Part shown: in pieces, positions 58,838 to 64,000 of the stretch
Layout of the letters: every line of letters begins with the position of its first letter
Position numbering within the stretch: position 1 is the stretch's first letter
Notes under the pieces: generated by a model
The model's input: the letters and a program-made list of their open reading frames with translations, nothing else
Told to the model about the DNA's origin: nothing
Databases searched by the model: none
Source of the DNA: Sedimenticola sp.
GTDB lineage: Bacteria > Pseudomonadota > Gammaproteobacteria > Chromatiales > Chromatiaceae
DNA length: 64,000 bases
NCBI GenBank assembly: GCA_026994195.1
Contig: JALWRH010000037.1
Span: 1-64,000, forward strand
Direction of reading: 5' to 3'
Translations under genes and position numbers: made by a program

Positions 58838-59729
58838 AACAGCACTGGCAAAAAAACGGCCCAGTGATCAGGCCGTGGGATTGAGGAAAATGAAACAGCA
58901 CAGGCCTGTCAAAGTGATTGCGGTTACCGGAGGGAAAGGAGGTGTGGGCAAGACCAATGTGGCAGTCAATCTGTCTCTTTCTCTTGCAGCCACAGGTAAC
59001 GACGTCATGTTGCTGGATGCGGATTTCGGTTTGGCGAATGTGGATGTGCAACTGGGGCTCAGTCCTGAGTACGATCTTTCACATCTTGTTTCAGGAGAAA
59101 GGAATCTCGAGGAGATCATCATCGACGGCCCTGGCGGGATCAAGATCATTCCCGCTTCTTCGGGGATCTCCCGCATGGCGGATCTTACACAGAGGGAGCG
59201 GGCGGGGATCATTCATGCTTTCAGTGAACTCAGCTGTGATGTCGACTACCTGATCGTGGATACTTCTGCGGGAATATCGGATTCAGTGGTCAGTTTCTGC
59301 AAGGCTTCTCATGAGGTTCTGGTGGTGGTCTGTGATGAACCGGCTTCCATAACGGATGCTTATGCGCTGATAAAGGTCATGAATCGTGAGCATGGCGTGG
59401 ATCATTTTCATGTACTGGCCAACATGGTGTATTCAAACCGACAGGGCACCGAGCTGTACAACAAGCTTTCTCTGGCGGCCAATCATTTTCTGGATGCAAG
59501 CCTGAGTTTTCTGGGAATCATTCCCCAGGATGAGCGTCTTAGGCAGGCGGTGCAGAAACAGCGGGCCGTGGTGGCTTCGTATCCCAGCAGCCCGTCCGCT
59601 ACAGCCTTCCGCAAGGTGGCTGGCCATGTCGAAAACTGGCCGGGAGCGCAAAAAGCGGGTGGCCAGCTGGAGTTCTTCGTTGAACGTCTTATCAACTATG
59701 AGAATGAACTGGGTGGATTGGAATCATGA
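58824..59729 (+). CDS. flhG: Flagellar number regulator FlhG/FleN
   Basis: A 301-aa ParA/MinD-type ATPase. The deviant Walker A is VTGGKGGVGKTNVAVNLSLS, with LLDADFGLANVDVQLGL and YLIVDTSAGISDSVVSFC following. It limits flagellar number by acting on FlhF and the master regulator. I chose ATG 58824, preceded by GGAGG, over the track start 12 codons upstream, within flhF. Its C-terminus ends in an amphipathic stretch. Confidence 0.94.
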   Translation: MHMYETALAKKRPSDQAVGLRKMKQHRPVKVIAVTGGKGGVGKTNVAVNLSLSLAATGNDVMLLDADFGLANVDVQLGLSPEYDLSHLVSGERNLEEIIIDGPGGIKIIPASSGISRMADLTQRERAGIIHAFSELSCDVDYLIVDTSAGISDSVVSFCKASHEVLVVVCDEPASITDAYALIKVMNREHGVDHFHVLANMVYSNRQGTELYNKLSLAANHFLDASLSFLGIIPQDERLRQAVQKQRAVVASYPSSPSATAFRKVAGHVENWPGAQKAGGQLEFFVERLINYENELGGLES

Positions 59730-60460
59730 ATATGGCGGCTATGTATCAGAAGGCTTCTGAGCAGCCAGATTATGAAGAGGTGGTTGCCAAGCATACGTCG
59801 CTGGTGAAGCGCGTAGCCTATCATCTGATGGCGCGCATGCCTTCCAGTGTGCAGATAGATGACCTGATTCAGGCGGGAATGATTGGACTCCTGGAGGCGA
59901 TCAACAATTTCGATCCATCCAAGGGGGCCAGTTTTGAAACTTATGCACGCATACGGATCCGGGGCTCGATGATCGATGAAGTACGGCGCGGAGATTGGAC
60001 GCCCAGATCTGTGTACCACAAGGCCAGAAAGCTGGCCGAGGCCATGCGTGCCGTGGAATACCGTGAGCAACGGCCGGCCCGAGCCGAAGAGGTGGCTGCT
60101 GAACTGGGGTTGGATCTCGCTTCTTACAACAAGATTCTTGCAGACACCAACGGTTGTCATGTTCTCAGTTATGACGATTTGTCTGTGGACAGTTGGGGAC
60201 AGGAAGACGAAGCGGCTGCGGAAGAAAATGGACTGCTGCCTGAGCTGCAGAAGAATATGTTCAAGGAAGGCCTGTCAGAGGCCATTGCCAACCTGCCGGA
60301 GCGGGAGAAACTCGTACTCTCACTCTACTATGACGATGAATTCAACCTTCGCGAGATTGGAGAAGTGCTGGGCGTAACAGAAGCCAGGGTATGTCAGATT
60401 CACGGGCAGGCTTTGACCAGACTGCGTTCCAGGATGCGGGACTGGATCGAGGATGACTAG
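59726..60460 (+). CDS. fliA: RNA polymerase sigma-28 factor FliA
   Basis: A 244-aa flagellar sigma factor. Region 2 includes IQAGMIGLLEAINNFDPSKG and FETYARIRIRGSMIDEVRRG; region 4 has LREIGEVLGVTEARVCQIHG as helix-turn-helix. It recognises the TTAAGTTT-N11-GCCGATAA promoters found in this window and is held by FlgM. Its TAG stop codon contains the terminal TA of repeat copy B, so the native end may have been altered by the insertion; the length is still normal. Confidence 0.96.
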   Translation: MNMAAMYQKASEQPDYEEVVAKHTSLVKRVAYHLMARMPSSVQIDDLIQAGMIGLLEAINNFDPSKGASFETYARIRIRGSMIDEVRRGDWTPRSVYHKARKLAEAMRAVEYREQRPARAEEVAAELGLDLASYNKILADTNGCHVLSYDDLSVDSWGQEDEAAAEENGLLPELQKNMFKEGLSEAIANLPEREKLVLSLYYDDEFNLREIGEVLGVTEARVCQIHGQALTRLRSRMRDWIEDD

Positions 60461-60624
60461 CAGGCTGTTGAAAAACACCGTTTTTCAACAGCCTGTGTGC
60501 GGTACAGGGATGTGTCGCCATTTTCGATGGCTGCAAGCCATTGAAAATGAAGGAAGCGGGAAACCGCGTTTTCCGCTTCCGTGGTTGAAAAAGTCCATGG
60601 AGGGACTTTTTCAACATCCTGCTA
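60458..60624. repeat. 167-bp MITE-like palindromic element, copy B
   Basis: Same length as copy A and 155 of 167 bases identical; the 12 differences are all transitions and there are no gaps. The terminal repeats are TAGCAGGCTGTTGAAAAA and TTTTTCAACATCCTGCTA. The first 35 bases also form a perfect 16-bp hairpin (CAGGCTGTTGAAAAAC with its complement). The left TA belongs to the fliA stop codon. It could also act as a terminator for the long fliL-fliA transcript. Confidence 0.9.
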
Positions 60625-60670
60625 GGAATAAACGGGGAAACCGGAATGTTTCAGGTCACCGGGAGGAATG

Positions 60671-60841
60671 ATGTCTAATGCCAGAATCAAGCGCCTGTTT
60701 CCCATATGGCCTGTAGCGTCAGCCCTACCCGTGGGGGAAAAAGCCAAAAGAAAGGTGAACACCCCGACCGCTCCCAAGCCGGACAAAAAGAAGACGAACC
60801 CTGGTCCGAATGGGAAGAGGCATATTGACACCTATGTTTGA
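60671..60841 (+). CDS. Small basic protein of unknown function
   Basis: A 56-aa ORF missed by the track because of its length. GGGAGG lies just before tandem ATG codons at 60668 and 60671. The product starts MSNARIKRLFPIWPVASALP, is rich in Lys, Pro and Asn in the middle, and ends KRHIDTYV. It stops 11 bp before the SPOR gene with that gene's AAGGA in between, so the two are probably cotranscribed. I do not recognise a family. Confidence 0.6.
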   Translation: MSNARIKRLFPIWPVASALPVGEKAKRKVNTPTAPKPDKKKTNPGPNGKRHIDTYV

Positions 60842-60852
60842 AGGATATGGCA

Positions 60853-62001
60853 ATGTTCAGAAAAGATAAGGACATATCAGCAGAAGAAGCCGGCCAGGCG
60901 TCTTTCTCTCCGGCATCAGGCTATCAGGATCCAGGTCAGAGCGAAAATGATCGATCCTCCCGCGGGAGACTTGACCTGACCGAGGACAGTGTGGATTTTC
61001 GTTCAGTGCTGGGTACGGTTGCCACTGATCAGACTGACGAAAACACATCTGAAGGCGCCCAGCCGGTCAAAGGTCATAAGGATCTCAATATCAGCAGTGT
61101 CATCACCCGTATTCGGGATGAAGGTCCGGCAGCTTCCCGCCAGGACAGGAAATTCCGGTTGGAGCAATACCGGAAAAATGAAGCGGTTGATGATCCCGTG
61201 CAGAAGGAAGCCATAACCACTGAACAGGAACCGGCCTTGACAGCTTCTGAGATCACCCTGCTGGCAAAGTCCGCAGCAGAAGAGCTGCTGGCTTCCCGGG
61301 AGGAACCAACAGATCCTCAGGGGGGCGGCGCAGCGGGGAAGTGGGTTGTGGGGATGTTGGTGTTACTGCTTGCTGTTGGCGGTTATTTTCTTTACAAGAC
61401 CAACAGTGATCTTTCCCTGGCCAGAACAAACATTGCCCAGCTCAGCACCCGCTTGTTCAAGGCAGAAGAGGCCGTCGCCGGTCTGCGGCGTCAGATTTCC
61501 ACCAACACCAACCGACTTCAGTCTGCGTATACACGGGACAGGCTGCGAAAGGAACTAAGCGAATATCGCCATCTGATGAAAGAGGAAATGGACCAGCGGC
61601 TCAATGAAATGATGCTGTTTCAGGAGGTGTATTCGGCAGCAGGCTATGGTCCTGCACTTGTCGCATCGGAGAAAAGTGGGCCTGCTGAATCTGCTGCAAC
61701 GCCCGCCTCGAAAGCCGCTGGCGACAGGATAAAAAAATCTGCCCATGGGAAGGGAGGGGACTGGCAAGTCTACTTGGCATCTTACGGTACCCGGACCCTG
61801 GCGACAAAGGCCTTGAAGCGGTTTGTTGTCACAGCGCCCCGGGCAGTTGTCCAGTCCGCCAGGGTCAAGGGGAAAAAAGTCTATCGCGTGGTGGTGCCGG
61901 GCTTTTCTGACAAGAAAGAGGCCGGGGACTATCTGGGTGCAATATCCGGTAAACTGGGATTGAAAGGCGCCTGGATAGGGCGCCGCGCTGCAAACACTTG
62001 A
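60853..62001 (+). CDS. SPOR-domain membrane protein
   Basis: A 382-aa protein with a long acidic cytosolic N-terminus (residues 1-160), one membrane helix (WVVGMLVLLLAVGGYFLYK), a periplasmic coiled coil (residues 190-260) and a C-terminal SPOR domain (DWQVYLASYGTRTLATKALK, then YRVVVPGFSDKKEAGDYLGA). SPOR domains bind denuded septal peptidoglycan, so a division-site or polar role is likely. ATG 60853 has AAGGA seven bases upstream; 60847 and the track's TTG are alternatives. Being next to fliA hints at flagellar or polar anchoring (inference). Confidence 0.85.
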   Translation: MFRKDKDISAEEAGQASFSPASGYQDPGQSENDRSSRGRLDLTEDSVDFRSVLGTVATDQTDENTSEGAQPVKGHKDLNISSVITRIRDEGPAASRQDRKFRLEQYRKNEAVDDPVQKEAITTEQEPALTASEITLLAKSAAEELLASREEPTDPQGGGAAGKWVVGMLVLLLAVGGYFLYKTNSDLSLARTNIAQLSTRLFKAEEAVAGLRRQISTNTNRLQSAYTRDRLRKELSEYRHLMKEEMDQRLNEMMLFQEVYSAAGYGPALVASEKSGPAESAATPASKAAGDRIKKSAHGKGGDWQVYLASYGTRTLATKALKRFVVTAPRAVVQSARVKGKKVYRVVVPGFSDKKEAGDYLGAISGKLGLKGAWIGRRAANT

Positions 62002-62063
62002 ACGCCTGCCGCGATGCTCCCGCATTGGGGGCGGCAATGCCAACTGGATCACGTTATCGGGGT

Positions 62064-62090
62064 TAAAGTTCCCCCGCAGCATGCCGAACA
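62064..62090 (+). promoter_or_regulatory. Candidate sigma-28 (FliA) promoter of the lipoprotein gene
   Basis: TAAAGTTC and GCCGAACA are separated by exactly 11 bp, 33 bp before the ATG. The -35 box matches 7 of 8 consensus bases and the -10 box 6 of 8. Confidence 0.5.
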
Positions 62091-62123
62091 GTCTGTGTAA
62101 GGAAATCTGAAAGGACAATCGGC

Positions 62124-62774
62124 ATGAAAAGGCATTGCTTGGCAAATCAACATTTAGACTCGCCTGTTCCGCGGACGGGTTCCCGCCTCCCTGCATTGGG
62201 TACTGCCACCCTGATCTTGGCCACGTTGATGATGAGTGCCTGTGCTTCCAAGATTCCCGCCAATCAATGGACCAGGATTGCTGCAAGTCATTATCCCGGC
62301 ATGACTGACATCCACCAGGAGGTCAACGTCATAGAAGGCATCTATGAAGGGCAGAAAATCGCCGGTTACATTGATATGAACGATCAATGGGTGGAACTCA
62401 GCCGGCGCCCGGTGAAGGATCTGGATGCGGCCGAAGCAGGGCAGATAGCTGACGCGATAACCACCGGTGTAGGTTTGTCCCAGGGGCTGGCCGAAACCAA
62501 CCCCATCGGTATAGGTGTATTGCCGTTGAAGTTTGCATTGAATGACTATGCGGAAAAACAGGGCGTCAGGGAATGTGGTCAGATAAAGCGTTTCCTGTCG
62601 GCTACGGGTTGGGGCGGGGCTGCCGCGAATATCATCACCCTGTCTGCGGGGGCATTCACGGGAGGAAGCGCTGCTGCTGGTTTGCTTGTGGGCACCCTGG
62701 CTTGGAACCAGCTTCCTGGCGCCGATGGCTGTGTAAACTGGCTGGGACAGCCCGTGGAGTTGAGCACACTCTAG
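62124..62774 (+). CDS. Predicted outer-membrane lipoprotein of unknown function
   Basis: A 216-aa protein with a long N-region and a signal peptide ending in lipobox MSAC (LGTATLILATLMMSACASK). The mature part begins NQWTRIAASHYPGMTDIHQE and ends with a glycine- and alanine-rich hydrophobic stretch (AANIITLSAGAFTGGSAAAG) and a two-cysteine region. No family is recognised. A candidate FliA promoter lies directly upstream, which would place it in the late flagellar regulon. Confidence 0.75.
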   Translation: MKRHCLANQHLDSPVPRTGSRLPALGTATLILATLMMSACASKIPANQWTRIAASHYPGMTDIHQEVNVIEGIYEGQKIAGYIDMNDQWVELSRRPVKDLDAAEAGQIADAITTGVGLSQGLAETNPIGIGVLPLKFALNDYAEKQGVRECGQIKRFLSATGWGGAAANIITLSAGAFTGGSAAAGLLVGTLAWNQLPGADGCVNWLGQPVELSTL

Positions 62775-63204
62775 GACACTCTGATCAATTCCTGAGACGG
62801 TATCTTGCAGCGCAAGAGTGCTTCTTTGAGTTGCAAACCTTTGCGCCAATACCTGCGATCTGCGCCTTGAAGTAAACGCTTTTTCACCCCAATCTGCTTG
62901 CGCCAAGACTCAAAAGGTTCTCTGGTGCATTGGGCAATTCTTGAATGGCCCCTGCCACCACTCAGGTGGTGCCTTACCCGGTACAATGGTTCAAAGTAGC
63001 CTCTGAGTGAGTGTCTTGCCGGTTCACAGGGGGCTGTCTCCGATATGCTGTTCCAGTGTAGTACCTGATACGAACATGGGGAGTTGGTAATGGCTACCGA
63101 TAACTATTCCAGAAAGGAATGCCTATTATATAAAATATGAAATTGTTTTATTAAAAGGCCAATAGTATCCTGAGTTCCTGCGAGAAAACGAGAGCATAAT
63201 TGGC
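62775..63204. other. Intergenic region between the lipoprotein gene and leuC
   Basis: About 430 bp. The left half contains a CACCA/TGGTG hairpin near 62960 and a minus-strand frame (about 62771-63040) of unclear meaning. The right half is strongly AT-rich and carries a short ORF with a good Shine-Dalgarno. No tRNA or known riboswitch is apparent. Confidence 0.5.
63090..63140 (+). CDS. Possible 16-aa leader peptide before leuC
   Basis: GGGGAG sits 6 nt before ATG of MATDNYSRKECLLYKI. It contains adjacent Leu codons CTA-TTA, both usually rare in such genomes. No terminator/antiterminator pair is obvious between it and leuC, so an attenuation role is speculative. Confidence 0.25.
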   Translation: MATDNYSRKECLLYKI

Positions 63205-64000
63205 ATGACAGCAAGAACTCTGTATGACAAGTTGTGGGACGCCCACGTGGTGCGTACCGATGAGCATGGCACCAGTCTCATCTATATAGACAGGCAACTG
63301 GTGCACGAAGTGACATCACCCCAAGCCTTTGAGGGACTGCGTCTTGCGGGGCGCAAACCCTGGCGCATCACAGCCAACCTGGCCACGCCGGACCACAATG
63401 TGCCCACCAACCCCGAAGACCGTCATGGCGGAGTGGAAGCCATCCACGATCCTGTGTCGCGGCTGCAGGTACAGACCCTGGATCACAACTGCGAGGAATT
63501 TGGCATCCCCGAGTTCCACATCAATGATCCCCGACAGGGTATCGTGCACGTAGTGGGACCGGAGCAGGGAGCTACCTTGCCTGGAATGACCGTGGTTTGT
63601 GGTGATTCCCATACCGCCACTCATGGTGCTTTTGGCGCACTGGCGTTTGGTATCGGCACATCAGAAGTGGAGCACGTACTGGCCACACAATGCCTGATCC
63701 AGAAGAAGAGCAAAGCCATGCTCATCGATGTGCAGGGTAGGGTTGGTCCCGGGGTCACCGCCAAGGACATCGTACTGGCCATCATTGGAAAAATCGGCAC
63801 GGCAGGTGGCACGGGCTATGCCATTGAGTTCGCCGGTGATGCGATTCGGGATCTGTCCATGGAAGGGCGCATGACCGTGTGCAACATGGCCATAGAGGCC
63901 GGTGCAAGGGCAGGTTTCGTGGCCGTGGATGACAAGACCATCGATTATGTGAAAGGCCGCCCTTTTGCGCCATCCGATGAACTTTGGGACAAGGCCGTGG
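63205..64000 (+). CDS. leuC: 3-isopropylmalate dehydratase large subunit (partial, runs off the window)
   Basis: The first 265 codons of LeuC, the [4Fe-4S] aconitase-family subunit that with LeuD isomerises 2- to 3-isopropylmalate in leucine synthesis. The start [17 protein letters not shown] is standard, followed by the substrate loop TPDHNVPTN and [20 protein letters not shown]; the first cluster-ligand cysteine follows in the [10 protein letters not shown] region. The frame is open to the last base. The track omitted it because it has no stop in the window. Upstream Shine-Dalgarno is weak. Confidence 0.95.
   Translation, partial: MTARTLYDKLWDAHVVRTDEHGTSLIYIDRQLVHEVTSPQAFEGLRLAGRKPWRITANLATPDHNVPTNPEDRHGGVEAIHDPVSRLQVQTLDHNCEEFGIPEFHINDPRQGIVHVVGPEQGATLPGMTVVCGDSHTATHGAFGALAFGIGTSEVEHVLATQCLIQKKSKAMLIDVQGRVGPGVTAKDIVLAIIGKIGTAGGTGYAIEFAGDAIRDLSMEGRMTVCNMAIEAGARAGFVAVDDKTIDYVKGRPFAPSDELWDKAV

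Overview
This window is a chromosomal segment of a Gram-negative, polarly flagellated gammaproteobacterium. The evidence is a Lol/LPS-type envelope gene (lolA), ubiquinone synthesis (ubiA), bioA and rsmJ, and a flagellar locus with the FlrBC/FlhF/FlhG/FliA architecture of Vibrio and Pseudomonas relatives. The adjacent sulfate-type anion transporters and the housekeeping order ftsK-lolA-rarA-crcB-serS fit a free-living, possibly sulfur-oxidising lineage; that last point is inference. No rRNA or tRNA genes, CRISPR array, prophage or intact transposase gene were seen.

Layout. Positions 1-4000 hold a minus-strand pair of anion transporters (SLC13/RCK_C and SulP/STAS). Positions 4100-7050 hold a minus-strand ubiA-bioA-rsmJ operon joined by ATGA overlaps. 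Positions 7100-8800 hold an M48 lipoprotein protease and an MtfA-like peptidase. Positions 9000-15340 hold the plus-strand operon ftsK-lolA-rarA-crcB-DUF190-serS. Flagellar genes begin at 15456 and run, almost without interruption, to about 60460: flgN/flgM/flgA (minus), a short non-flagellar interlude (an MDR oxidoreductase and a divergent LysR regulator), flgBCDEFGHIJ, flgKL, two flagellins, flaG, fliD-fliS-fliT, an antisense orphan gene, flrB-flrC, fliEFGHIJ, a large REC-Hpt-REC-PAS-GGDEF-EAL protein (minus), fliK, fliLMNOPQR-flhB-flhA-flhF-flhG-fliA. After fliA come a small basic ORF, a SPOR-domain membrane protein, a lipoprotein and the start of leuC, which runs off the window.

Regulation can be read from the sequence. 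I find six GG-N10-GC sigma-54 promoters (flgA, flgB, fliD, flrB, fliK, fliL) and six sigma-28 (FliA) promoters with an invariant 11-bp spacer: flgM, flgK, fliC1, fliC2, the GGDEF/EAL gene and, less well matched, the unknown lipoprotein. This gives a two-tier hierarchy in which the structural and export genes are sigma-54 dependent and the late genes are FliA dependent. The master activator (flrA/fleQ), the motor genes motAB and the chemotaxis genes are not in the window.

The most unusual content is non-coding. A 167-bp palindromic element (TA flanks, terminal inverted repeats, several internal hairpins) is present twice. The two copies differ by 12 substitutions, all transitions, and several of these are compensatory. 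One copy begins in the fliA stop codon; the other ends inside the -35 box of the flgK promoter. A second, unrelated 252-bp element with 22-bp terminal inverted repeats starts 3 bp after the fliJ stop. The two flagellin genes share a conserved two-hairpin 5' leader.
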